Below are positions 53,361 to 64,000 of a DNA stretch of 64,000 nt, piece by piece. Position 1 is the stretch's first letter. Each line of letters begins with the position of its first letter. Source of the DNA: Calycina herbarum (lineage: Eukaryota > Ascomycota > Leotiomycetes > Helotiales > Pezizellaceae); the NCBI GenBank assembly GCA_001414485.1, contig LLEY01000041.1, forward strand, positions 248,001 to 312,000. The letters run 5' to 3'. The notes under the pieces are model-generated. The model searched no databases and was not told the DNA's origin. It saw only the letters and a list, made by a program, of their open reading frames with translations. The position numbers and the translations under genes were made by a program.

Positions 53361-56336
53361 TTATGAAGAATCAGGGTCGCTATCAATCGAAGGAGGTTGA
53401 TAGCTATCGGTCCTGCGTGATTGTGATTGTGGCTCGGGTGGCTCGGGCGGTTCTGATTGTTGGACTGATGCTATTTCAGATATTCCAGAGTCAGTAATAC
53501 CCTGTCCTCCTCCAGCAACCAGTCCTCCAGCAACCTGTCCTCCATTATCTTGTCTCGCTTCTTGTGAATCTCTCTGTAACTCCAATAGTCTCTGCTGCAG
53601 CAGCCCGAGTTCTGCATCAACCGCCGCTTCTTGTTGGGTCAAATTAACTTGACCTACTGGGGGTCCTTGCCCAGGTGGTGGTCCTCCTGTGGGTGGCTCA
53701 TCCGGAGCCATCATTCCATACCTTCGCCCGAAAACCCTCATCCCCACATCCTCATCATCCAAACCCGCTGCGCTATTTCCATTCCCAGCTTGCTCGTTCA
53801 AAATCCGTTCCGCGTCATTACAAACTTCGATGTTCTTCCTACAAATGTGGAGTAATTCCCTCGAGGTAATCCGTTTCTCCCAATTCATGGTCAACATCAT
53901 CAGGGCCGTGCAGCGCAAGTTAACTGAATATGGCAAATGGAGAATTTCTTCGCCCATCGTTCTAACATTTTCTGGTTTCTCGGGATCTGGTTGAAGGAGA
54001 AACCATTCCGGATGTTCTAACATTATTTCTCTAGTACCTCCAAGCTTTTTTGGCAATTTATCATAGCACCATCTAGAACGATTGCGGTTTATTATTCGCC
54101 AGAAAATTTTTCCCATTTGCCTGCAAATCAATATTATTAGGAGAGAAAGGGAGGGGCTGGTGATTGGATAAGCTAACCAAACATTCATTGCGCTTGTGTG
54201 TATTCGTTTATATCTGTATTTGTAGTCTAAATTTTGCTCCTTTGATACAGACAAAACATGTCAGCGAGATTTTCATTATGCATCTTCTGCCATTACTTAG
54301 CGACTGGGGATACTTACAGGAGGGTTCCAACCTCGGCTATGGATGATCTCGGAGTTAGTATTGCCATTTCTAGAAGTCTAGTTGAAAAAACTGAGGAGGA
54401 ATAGGGTTAAGAGAGGAGGAAGTGAGTTGTCTGAGGAGGAAACAGTGTTTCGATCCTCACGAAACAACCGAGAAGAGGGAAAAAGAACTCGGAGAATACT
54501 CACGTTCCACCCCCACGCGTTCTATTAAGTATTTCTGGATAGCCAGCATCCACATATTCGGTCAATCCAAAATCCGACAACTGGAAAAATAATGTTAGTT
54601 CTGCTAGGGAGACAAACGAGAAGCGCAGACCTTGAGAACTGGAGTTTGTGTATGGTCTTCATTTTTGCTTCCGACCAGGACTATATAAATATTCAATTAG
54701 TATTCTTATCTCATTTCAACGTAGGTGATATTGCTTACTATTGTCAGGCTTGATGTCGTAGTGGATCAGAGGCCCAAATGGTGATTCCCAGGAATCGCCA
54801 TCTAGAGCTTCACTCCCATGTTCCATTGTAACTAATGCGCTAGCGAGACATTCAAGGAGAAGCCTGGAGTCCCATTAGGATCCATGCTAAATTGCATAGA
54901 CAAGGGGCATAAGAAACTCACCAGCAATATTTCTCCTCCAACGGCTTCTTTTTGGTTGTCCTCCTAAATTTTGTCAGCCAAATCAGTCCTAAGGGGAACA
55001 AGCTAGCTAAGCCATACCGTGCAATCTTTTTTAGCAAGTTGGTCAAATCGCCCTCCTCGCAATACTCCATAAGAATCCTTATAATCTTGCAGTCTTCATA
55101 AAGGTCTCCCCTCGTCCCCCTCGCCGTATCCCTAATGAAAGCAAAATCATTCCTCTCCCACGCTCTAACAATATGCTGACTCCTGTCTGATAATAAATTC
55201 TGCCAGAACCCCTCATATTTCATCATCCTCTCGTCAGTCCCCTCTTTAACAACCAGTTTTTCAAGCCCCTTGGGCAATCCAACTGTCTCATTCTTATCCT
55301 CCTGGCCCTCAGCAAGCGGATCCCTCTGCCAAAGTCCCACAGTCCCAAATCCACCCCTTCCAAGAAGCTTAACCCCTCTCCACACATGACCCGAGTCGCC
55401 CCCAATCCTCGTATTCCAATTCGGTTCATTACCCAACCATGCCCTCCTGTTCTCTTTCGAAATACCAAACCTGTAACCGGGCCCGCTACTTCCGCCACGT
55501 TGTGACAGGCGATCAGTAATAGCCGGAAGAGCAGTTCGCTCACCAGAGGGAAGCTGGACTCCCCTGATGCTTTTCCATGGCTGATTGCTAGCCAACTGTT
55601 GGTACTTCATTAACGCCGCTCTAGCCTCACCTGGTTTATCTACCAGGTTTGCGATGAGGACCCTTTGATTCGTGCCTTCCCTTATTGCTTGATGGACGAA
55701 ATGGACACGTAGGTTTGGGCCCGGTGTTTCATCATCATCCTGATAATCTGGGAGATCTTGGACTGCATCTTGTGGTTGTGGAGCTGGCGCTGGTAGTGGT
55801 GCCTGAACAGGAGGTGGTTGACCATCATCCCTCGCAGATACTGCAATGTCTTGCCTTCGAGGCGCTAACCCCCTACCTCTTATATTAATTGCCCGCCTTC
55901 TTGCGGCAGGTTGTTGCGAGCCCTCATCCTCGGCATTTCTCTTATTGGCATTTCGATTTGGTGGTTGCGGTTGCAGTTCATTTCCCGCCATATCTGAAGG
56001 AATATCCTCAGCAGTGGCCGCTGATGATCCCCCTTGGCCTCCATTACCACCAGCTGTACCACCACTTCGAGGAATCCCTAAGGCAGGTGGAGCAGACGCA
56101 CCACCTCTCCCTCGACCAGCTGGCTGATTCCCATTTCCTCCCCTTCCTCCAACATTTCCCTGCCCTCGTGAACTTATACCATTATTAGCTGATTCCTGAC
56201 TACCGCTACTCTCTCCTTCACCATCTTCTTCGGTGGGACCATCAGGATCTTCAGAAAAATTGCCTTCATACCTTCGTGGCTGTCCTCTTCCTCCACGATG
56301 AGAGGGTCGGGAGGGGCTTCCTTGCCCGTCGGCCAT
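53361..56336 (-). CDS. Ser/Thr kinase with Arg/Gly-rich disordered N-terminus
   Basis: Eight exons (56336-55018, 54963-54922, 54863-54739, 54680-54631, 54580-54504, 54369-54318, 54239-54178, 54120-53361) give 828 aa with all phases kept. Residues 1-200 are disordered, with RGG/GRG clusters (GGRGGNGNQPAGRGRGG) and Pro/Gln runs. The kinase domain has GRGGFGTVG (326-334), VVKEG (Lys364), HYDIKPDN (about 490), LSDFGLTEY (about 515), NPPE in place of APE, and NVWQMGKIFWRIINR. Catalytic residues are complete. The C-terminal 200 residues are Pro/Gln/Gly-rich, ending IDSDPDSS. The fold resembles fungal kinases of uncertain pathway; RGG tracts suggest RNA or condensate binding (inference). Introns are 40-135 nt. 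Confidence 0.88.
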
Positions 56337-58046
56337 ATTTGGGTTGAGTTGTATCGATCGAACTTTCGAAAATGTAGCTCTCGAGATTTTTCAATTTGAT
56401 GAGAAGGCGCTGAGATATTAAGTCAAACTAAAAACCCTCCTTCGTTTTCGTGAGTTTCGATTTATCGACGTACTCTTTTCCTTCTTTCGCAAAACGAGCA
56501 AGAAAGATAAGGAAAAAAATGCAGCCCACCGGCTCCCCGCCGTCAAAGACGTATTTCTTTGTAATAGGCGGGCGATGTTTCCGGTCGAATGTTTTCAACA
56601 AAGAGCCCAGAAAAGATGAAGTAAAATAGACGAGCAATAAACCCCAAAAGAAAACGGGAAATCTTATTATCCGTAGAATATAGTTTCAAATAATACATAA
56701 ACCACTAGTAGCGCAAGAGCAACTACTCAACTACTCTGAATAACCTTGATTTATTGAAGAAAGTGGAGGACTGGGAATGCTAACCTTTGGACCTTGAGTT
56801 GTCCGATATTGTCCCGAGAATTCGGTCCATAGTCCCGACGACCGGCCCGAATCTTCCGAAACCCCTTCTCTCTGTGGACATCAAAAGTGGCAGTAACTTC
56901 AATTACCCAATACTTTGAGACAATTGAGCTTCATTATTCTAAACACTTGGTTCATTGTTTTAAATTGTTCTAAGTTTTTCTTACCCTACAAAGCTGGAAC
57001 AACGAGAGCTAGGTGGGCAGGAAGGTGCGAACTTGATGTATTTACTGCCACTTTTAATGTCTACCGCGAGCCACTCTCAATTTCAAAAAAGCCCCCCAAG
57101 CTACAACGTATCAAGGGTAAGACTTCTTCCCGGCTGAAATAAAGGCTATCCAAAGGGGAAATTTTCACATCTTCGGTGTTTTATTAAAAAACCCCGAAAA
57201 ACCATTATTTCGCCCGGGACGAAGTACGTGTAGCGAAATGAAATAGAAAACATCCAAGCATAGAACAAGACAGCTAAAAACAAGGGAAAAGAAGCCAAGG
57301 TTATTGTAGCGGATTCCCAGGGCAATCTCGCTAGAAGTATTCCCTCAATACATCAAGCCAAGCGTAGTGCACCACAACCCATTGATGCCATCGATAAGTC
57401 TGATTTCTCCAAAGAATAACAAAGGAGAAGGAGAAAGGCTGAGAAGAGGGGATCTTCGGGGGAAATGGGGGTCCTCAAGTGTTTGTAGGTCGAGGTCGTT
57501 CCTCCCCTGGCATCCAGGTTAGCCTCGACTGTGATAAAAAGTAGAGTGTAAATCGCTTGCATTTTTATAGTAGGATAGGCCCAGGTTAAAGTACTCGTCC
57601 GAGGGCTTTTAAAGAAGCTATAGAGAAAGGTTTTACTAATAATACAGGGTAGATGTAATAGTGTATAATTAGATTATCTATAAGGAGAGAAGAGTTCTCC
57701 AAGTAGAAGGACTATTTAACTAAATCTAACAGGACGAATTCTAATTTCCAAAGAATAACCGAGCTTATTTACTAAACTTAAATCTTTATATAAGGTCTCT
57801 CTTTCTACTAAACGTATACGCTCTCTCGTAGTTCCTAGAACGCTTGTAATCGTTTATCCTTAGTAGGCTTAAGCTTAGTAGAGAATGTATTCTTAAATAT
57901 ATAAATAGAATTACTACTATTAACAACGTTTACTAAAGGTTCCTAAGTATTCTTATCTTTACTATATCTCTACGAACAAATAAGGTACTTAAACTCTCTA
58001 TTCTCTTTTTAGAAATCTACTATCTTCTCTATTACCTAAAGAGTAC
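56337..58046. other. Intergenic region with a MITE
   Basis: Promoter side of the kinase gene, a 185-bp MITE, then AT-rich degraded sequence (57,590-58,040) running directly into the CorA-like ORF. No gene supported. Confidence 0.5.
56877..57061. mobile_element. GACAT-type MITE, 185 bp
   Basis: Twenty-base terminal inverted repeats, GACATCAAAAGTGGCAGTAA and GACATTAAAAGTGGCAGTAA, differing at one base. The interior is not coding. The target duplication is unclear. A decayed relative lies at 44,335-44,490. Confidence 0.75.
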
Positions 58047-58835
58047 ATGCTTCCAATAATTCAACACCGTGATTACCTCTCACTACGCAACAAACCTGAA
58101 GGGAATTGGGCCACTTCACCCTCAACACAAGTATGGGCCGCGAATCAGAATTGTTGCCTCCTCCCGTTTCAGTACGGGCAGTTTTTGAACAAAGAAATGC
58201 TGTCAAATGATGCAATGTATGCTCTGAGCGAGGTATTTCGCCTGTCCGCCGCCTCCGAAGCGCAATTCTTGAATCTCATGCGCGACCAAATCGAGCACGA
58301 ACTAGAAATTTCGACAAAGTTGGACAATGCATCCATGGTAAATCTACGATATCTCAAGAAGATATTAGATGATCATGCTAGCCGACTGGCGGAAACGGTC
58401 CTTGTGTTAAGCAGCCAGGACCAATTCGCGTGGCCACGGGCGGCCCTCAATTCAGACGAGCGGGAAGATGCAGACTGCGTGAAAAGAAGGTTGCTGATCG
58501 ATTTCAAATATCTTCTTCAGCGCACAGAAACACTTTCTACAAGCTGCGAAAAGGGAATGCAATCGCTTGTCAACACTGCGGCGTTTCGAGAGTCTGCTAA
58601 AAGTGTGGCAAACGCAGAGCGAGTCGGGCAATTGACTTTGCTTGGAACGATATTCGTGCCATTGAGTTTCACTTGCTCGGCATTTGGAATGAATTTCAAG
58701 GTCTTCGGACAAGGCGAACTTGCCATGTGGATCTTCTTCCCTACGGCTGCAGGAGTTATGTTGATCTTGTATTTGTTATGGTACAGTGCTGCCCCTCGCG
58801 CAAGCTTGAGGCCTTGGTCCAGTCGATCGACTTGA
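58047..58835 (+). CDS. CorA-like divalent-cation transporter, N-terminally truncated
   Basis: 262-aa ORF. The C-terminus has two membrane segments, LTLLGTIFVPLSFTCSAFGM and LAMWIFFPTAAGVMLILYLL, flanking a GMN signature (FGMNFKVFG), the CorA selectivity-loop motif. Upstream is a long helical stretch (LKKILDDHASRLAETVLVLS, FKYLLQRTETLSTSCEKGMQ), the stalk helix of the family. Fungal CorA-like proteins are commonly 400-600 aa; here the ORF starts where AT-rich degraded sequence ends, so the N-terminal domain is probably lost or lies in unrecognised exons. It may be a pseudogene. Expected activity would be Mg2+ or related ion movement across a membrane. Confidence 0.65.
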   Translation: MLPIIQHRDYLSLRNKPEGNWATSPSTQVWAANQNCCLLPFQYGQFLNKEMLSNDAMYALSEVFRLSAASEAQFLNLMRDQIEHELEISTKLDNASMVNLRYLKKILDDHASRLAETVLVLSSQDQFAWPRAALNSDEREDADCVKRRLLIDFKYLLQRTETLSTSCEKGMQSLVNTAAFRESAKSVANAERVGQLTLLGTIFVPLSFTCSAFGMNFKVFGQGELAMWIFFPTAAGVMLILYLLWYSAAPRASLRPWSSRST

Positions 58836-59062
58836 TAGAATATTGTTGCGGGGTGCAATCGGAAGAGACAGCGGAGAGTGATTGATCAAAATGGCGTTGT
58901 AGGCGTAGTTGAAATATTTTTCATTAAAGGGAATACGTCGGGATCATAATTGTGCACTTTGTGTACCTCAAGAAAGCCTTTAAATAATTGAAAATTCTGG
59001 TCAATGAAGTTCCAAACGTTCAACCTAAGCCTTTGCTAATTGGCAATACAGGGTATTCTGCC

Positions 59063-61558
59063 ATCAATCTTTGAATATTGAACGCCCGGTTACAACCTTC
59101 ACAGGTTTCTTTCCCATGACCAACACCTTGTGGACAAGCTCGATAAGGTCAAGATCAGTTCCTAATGAGAAAATTCAGTAGTGCAGGAATGATATCTTGA
59201 GTAGTTCAAATCACCTACCTGGAGGAGAAACAATGGACACGCTTATAGGAAGAGGTTCATCTCTTTGGGTCACACTCGAGTAATATGATATTTCACCAAC
59301 TAAAACAACAGTCAAACCCCTGAAATGTTTAAAAGGGTTTTCTCTGAGATTGGGAAGTATTTCCTACTCACTTGGAAGGGTGACTTCTGGTGTTCCAGCA
59401 ATTGGCGACATGTACAGAGGGTGGTAGCCGCTAAGAAGCCCGAAAGGGCTAAAGTTACGAAAAAAGAACGTTAATAATCTCAGTAGAGTCTTTGGTCTTG
59501 GAAAACTCACGGTGGCACTTTCTCTCGGTTGCTAGGATTGCCTTCGTCAATTGGCAGAATCAACACAGTAGCCTCGGAAAACACGTTCTTGAGCAACCAT
59601 TCTTTATACGTGTAAATACGCTCCCACCCTTCGTCACGTTCTCCGGGGGTCACCTTCTCGGCTTGATCACTAATTCCAGGATAAGCTAAGAGGTCAGATA
59701 ATTTGTAAGAGGAAAGGGGCATTTACATTCGCCAACGTAACGCCTGGTGAAAGAATGGTGCTTTGCCAAATCTCTCCTTATACCCATCGGTATATCCCTT
59801 CAAAAGGCCGACCGCATCTTTATAATACGGCAATGTGCCCGCCTGCAGAAATTAACAGGGAAAGTTGAAAATACTTTGCATTAAAACTTACGGTTGCCAA
59901 ATAGTCGGATAGCTCTGTCCCACCGGTAGAGTTTGGGCCATTGTTTCGCCACATCTCCGCTAATGAGATTTCAGTCCTCTTCACACTGAGAACCCCCTCA
60001 AGATCTTGGACAAATGAATCAATAAGTTTCATTTGGTCTTTATTTGTCGTGGGAAGGTAATCAGTTGGGTACAGGATTTTCGTGGAAACCTAGCTCGGTC
60101 ATTGGGTTAATCGCTGCCGAGCCTCCTGACATGACCATTTTATACTCACAGTTGATACAAGCTTAGATGTTACCAGTTTCTGCGAGTCCCCATACCACAA
60201 GTTCGCAAAATCTTTAAAACGTGAAATGTCACGACCAAAGAATGTTGAGACATCAAAGAAATTACGGGGCAAGTGAGCAAGTGAGCAGGTACTGGGCCAC
60301 ATTCAACTTACGGGCAGAATGATGCTACCCCACTCGTATTAAGAACGCCTGTCGTTGGTCGAATTGCGAAGACTCCCGTCCAATATGCAGGTTTTCTGCA
60401 ACTACCGTTCGCTGATCATCTAATATTAGGAGTGGAAGACCAAAGGCAGTATTGTTGGGGGGGGAGAAGACTCACTATCTGAGCCCAGAGCAAAATCGAG
60501 CCACGGGTATGCCGCTAGAACTACACAACTCCCAGTACTACTTCCTGCAGGAGTCTGGTATCCATCACCTCTTGGGTTGAACGGGGCCAAGAATTCCACA
60601 CATTCCATGGGTTCTTCCCTGACTACCATTGCATTGAGACGTGTCTTGCCGACAATAATGGCACCCAAATCAATAAGGCTTTGGACAAAGGCGGCTGTTT
60701 CCGATTTTTGTTCGTGGTATTCTGTCCACGCTCGGCTGCATAATGTAGTTTTGAAACCCTTGATATCAAAGATGTCTTTCACCGCGATCCTGGTGCCCAG
60801 CAGAGGCTTACCTGGAATTTTGATTGAGCTCGAATAAGATCTCGATGGAACCACGATTCTCACCTGATTTGCGTCCAAAGTGTTGTCGAGTTTGACAAGT
60901 GTCCTATAAGTATTCCGTCAGTCAGGCACTGACCTAGAAAGCCTGGAAAGAGAAAGGGTGGAAGGGGAGATCCAACACATACGAATTGCTTCCAACTTGA
61001 CTTTCCGGCTTGAATGAGACCATCATCGACAACGTATCATCAGTATAGATTCTCCACGGCTCCCAAACTCTCCCCTGATGTGAAATATAAGGCCCAGGTG
61101 CAATGTCATTCTTTTTGTCCGCTGCCTTCACAAATTGCCAATTCGTGGTATTCCAACTGGCCAGGAGAGAGACTGCAGACGGTTGCATATCAATACTAGC
61201 CCCTTTGTCTCCATAGAAGATAATGTTTTTGAGAAAGATGGGCTGAAAGATATCATCTGTGTCTAAGTGGAGAGAGCGGAAGGCGGCGAGGCACGATGCT
61301 GTAATCTTTTCATCATCACACACAGGGAAGACAATAAAGGGTGTTGGGCCTTCGTGGGATGGGTGTAATTCGAGGGAAGAGTCTGCTGCCTGATAGAATG
61401 TTAGCAGCTGGCAGATGCCATCAATGCAGTGAGCTGCAGTGGCCTACCCGATCAATCAATAGATACGGAACTCCATCGATTTTCAGTGTCAGGTCAGATT
61501 TGACTGATAGGAAAGGTGTCGCTGTGGATGCCGGTGGCTGTAGACTTGTGGAAGTCAT
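59063..61558 (-). CDS. Amidase-signature hydrolase, two-domain fungal type
   Basis: Multi-exon gene, ATG proposed at 61556-61558 (MTSTSLQPPASTATPFLSVK); an in-frame Met near 61,638 (MRNLFPLFNL) is an alternative. The N-terminal domain (DLTLKIDGVPYLLIDR, FPVCDDEK, DIAPGPYISHQGRVW) matches the extra domain found before some fungal amidases. The amidase core has Lys in TRIAVKDIFDIKG, GSSTGSCVVLAA, and after a splice GSDTNGSCRKPAYWTGVF, giving the Ser-cisSer-Lys triad. The C-terminal exons read AGTLPYYKDAVGLLKGYTDG, SYYSSVTQRDEPLPISVS and TDLDLIELVHKVLVMGKK, ending FKD. Most introns are canonical. One join fails: between SFCP (about 60,316) and NFFDVSTFFGRDISR the frame meets TAA and no GT-AG intron of usable size fits. 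Substrate unknown. Confidence 0.72.
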
Positions 61559-63837
61559 TGTCGCGAAAGTTTGTCGTTGTGGAGTGAAGCAATTCCGCAG
61601 ACAGTATGGGAAAAGGTTGAAGAGTGGGAATAGGTTTCGCATGGAGGTTGGAGGGACACCCGATGCAAGATGGAAGCCAACACAAGGCAATCTAATGCGA
61701 AGCGACGCAATGACCCTGGAGTGATGCAAGAATTTCATCCGACCATTATTGATTATTGAGCGCAGTCTGAAGAGATAAACTGAATTTCGTTCAAAGGTGC
61801 AAAGGTGTAATACGATAGCAACCACCTTAACTCAGTGAAAATTCTGGTTCCCATGGAATCAAAAATGTTCCTTAATTTGTAGCCTTCAGTTCTCTCAGAA
61901 ATCCCCACTAGCAGTTTGTCTAGAAAGAGACGGAGTAATTTTGTGTCTTGCCGGCAACATATACCTTCATTAAGTATATCATTCCAGGTTGCAATTCGTG
62001 CCTACCACCTCAAAGAGTCGGCTGACGGGTACTGTCTGTACTCTCTGAATTGTTTCTGGTCTGCAAGAATATTGGGGATACCAGGGTCATGTATCCTAGA
62101 ACTCAAGATATCCACGAATTGGAGGGAGTTACTGGCATATCTCTCTAGCTGATGCTTGCTTTTCGATATTGATTTCTCTGCTTGCTACAAGCTAATGAGA
62201 TTATCTGCCGATCTTCATATAAAATACACACAAGCTGTTTGCAGAGGTGAAGGGGGTGAAAGAAGATTCTTTCCGCGGGTCTTAAGAATAGAGAATATCC
62301 GAAACATAAGAAGAAGTTCAGTAAATGAGCATATATATACAAACCGTCTTCAATGAAAAATGACCACGAAGGCTTTGTACAATTCTATATTATTCTTGTT
62401 GCTTCTAGTCCGTTAGTGATGTGAGTGATCCGTAAAATAAGGTATAAGCTACCTAGCTACTCTTTATTTAGATAGATTAGAAAAAGACAGTTATCTGTAA
62501 CCTTAAGTTATGTTAAAATTGTTCTATTGTGGAACCTGACTTTACACTAGGCTCTTGTAAATAACAGGTTGAAATTTAAAAGCTCTATCGAAGCTCTCAT
62601 AACACCTTATAAGTTCCAAACATAGCAAAAATATTTTTGGTCAAATCTTAGTCCAAGCGAGTTGAGAGGCCAAAGTTGATTACTTTTACACGGCACCTTA
62701 TTAACCACTTTTAACAGTAACCAAATCTCAAATCTCAAATCTCAAATCTCAAATCCAAGGCCAGGTAACTTTTAAAGACAGAGAGAGAGTAGCTATTCCC
62801 GCTTTCTCAATATCATCTTATACACCTTCACTTCCATATAGATAGCGCGTGTAGAAAAGAAGAAGATAAGGATGCTTACTATCCTATTAAAAAGACACTA
62901 ACACCTCTAACGAACGCCAGCTCCCTCTCTCTTCCTCTCTCTCTATTCCTTTCTTCTTGCCTCTCTCTCTCCCTCTTCTCACTTACTCTTGCTGCTTGCC
63001 GCACTTCCAATTATTAGAGAATCAGGAAAGGAGAAGAGAGGGCTAGGCAGCTAGATTAGTCACCAATTTAAGTGAGAAGACAAACAAAGACTAAAATATA
63101 AAGCTTCTTGAAGTAATAGCCAAGAAGCTAGAACATGGGTACGGATTTAATATTTGAGAAGCAATCAAAATATGCATTTTTATCTTGGATCTAGTTTAGG
63201 AAGAGGTATTTCGTGTTGGTACATATAATAAGCTGGGTCAAGAGTGGGCTTCGCTGGCTGGGGAAGTTGTGAACTAGGTCTTGAGTGGAATCGAGACCAA
63301 GTCAATTGACCAACTGTGTCATCTCTTGTATACAAGAGGATATAATAAATAGTTTCTTGGTCCGCTGACAAAAACAAATGGAGCGAACTTACTTCAAAGA
63401 GTGAAGCTCAATGTCCAGGTCAACTGAGGGTTGCTTCCCAGAAAATGCCCTTCCTGAAATTAGGTTATGATGAGCAGTACATAGACTGAGGAGAACTTGG
63501 AGATGCGAATGATGAATAAATCTTTGAGATGACTCCGGTACTCCGGCTAGAATGAGTGTTCAAATCAACTCGCCGCTAGAAAATTTAGCTTCCATTGAAG
63601 ACGCTTCAGTTCGTAGCATATAATCCCACAAACCCCTTGCCCTCCCCGGCCCCCAAAAAGATCACTTCTGTCCATAACTCCGGGTATAATGCACCAGTCC
63701 AATCCTCCCGATTTCTTTCGCCCCAAACGTTCCAGTTCCAGAGATACTTCTCGGCTTATTTTCCAAATAGCAACACCCTCGTCCCAAGAACTCCCCACCT
63801 TCCATACCACCCCCCTTCAATCAAAAGTAATATCAGT
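61559..63837. other. Gene-free region with simple repeats
   Basis: Probable promoter of the amidase gene to about 61,900, then AT-rich DNA. A (CAAATCT)n run lies at 62,724-62,756, a CT-rich stretch at 62,920-62,990. Short minus-strand ORFs at 63,180-63,810 show no domain pattern and are probably UTR of the next gene. Confidence 0.45.
62724..62756 (+). repeat. (CAAATCT)n tandem repeat
   Basis: Four to five 7-bp units. Similar CAAATCR units occur inside the MITE end at 25,510-25,550. Confidence 0.85.
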
Positions 63838-64000
63838 TTAACCCTTCTTCGTCTCCCCCATCCAACTCCTAACCCCCTTACTACTATCATGCTGCCCCCT
63901 AAAAAGCCCCCTCTCCCCCTCATCCAACCCCCTCAAAAACTCCACCCCATCATTCCCCACACCCCCTCCCCCCGTCCTCTGGCCCTGCCCCGCATTACTA
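63838..64000 (-). CDS. 3' end of an unidentified gene, running off the window
   Basis: An open minus-strand frame from the window edge to TAA at 63838-63840 gives about 53 residues: Gly-rich first, then NDGVEFLRGLDEGERGLFRG and KGVRSWMGETKKG. Mixed charged and hydrophobic composition and use of mostly GGG/GAG codons suggest real coding sequence. No family can be named from so short a piece. Confidence 0.45.
   Translation of the reverse strand, partial: SNAGQGQRTGGGGVGNDGVEFLRGLDEGERGLFRGQHDSSKGVRSWMGETKKG

Noticed and set aside
62724..62756. Possible CRISPR-like array of CAAATCT units
   Set aside because: Units are 7 bp, directly adjacent, without spacers; a simple tandem repeat in a eukaryotic genome.
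63180..63810. Minus-strand ORFs of 65 and 81 codons
   Set aside because: They lie just downstream of a stop codon of a gene leaving the window; most likely 3' UTR.

Overview
The window looks like nuclear DNA of a filamentous ascomycete. Most multi-exon genes have short introns (about 41-135 nt) with GT...AG ends and CTRAC-type branch sites. Gene islands alternate with AT-rich, gene-free stretches full of dead DNA transposons, and many of the stop codons in those relics are explained by C-to-T or G-to-A changes, as expected from RIP. The gene set (fungal NACHT proteins, EMC2, AP-3 delta, GEN1/Yen1, Arp10, RAMP4) fits Pezizomycotina. A Leotiomycete is my guess and is not proven here.

1-10.8 kb is a signalling cluster: a partial Ser/Thr kinase, a pseudokinase with a helical N-terminus, a 67-aa Cys-rich protein, a five-exon NACHT-TPR (NLR-type) gene, and, head-to-head with it, an active kinase fused to ankyrin repeats. 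This is the strongest candidate for a self/non-self recognition or cell-death module. 10.8-14.2 kb holds a broken unrecognised gene and spacer DNA.

14.2-23.6 kb is a housekeeping island: an extended SDR reductase, mitochondrial seryl-tRNA synthetase with an unusual acidic tail, a PIF/Harbinger-like MITE, Arp10 and GEN1. 23.7-34 kb is a transposon graveyard. It holds a Tc1/mariner relic, an amidase pseudogene with a MITE nested inside it, a second amidase pseudogene carrying a nonsense codon and a 170-bp insertion, and a tRNA-like SINE head.

34.3-48.7 kb is a second housekeeping island: a ubiquitin-like-domain coiled-coil protein, EMC2, AP-3 delta (start codon apparently split by an intron), a SMAP-type nuclear protein, RAMP4/Ysy6 (first coding exon is only the ATG) and a small mitochondrial membrane protein. 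48.9-51.3 kb holds a pogo-type element with perfect 48-bp ends and simple repeats.

51.4-64 kb is mixed: an unrecognised 267-aa protein with an internal duplication, a kinase with an Arg/Gly-rich disordered N-terminus, a two-copy MITE family, a truncated CorA-like protein, and the apparent source amidase of the 25-27 kb pseudogene. The window ends in the 3' end of a gene on the minus strand.

All exon joins were worked out by eye from reading frame, splice signals and remembered family patterns. No searches were run.
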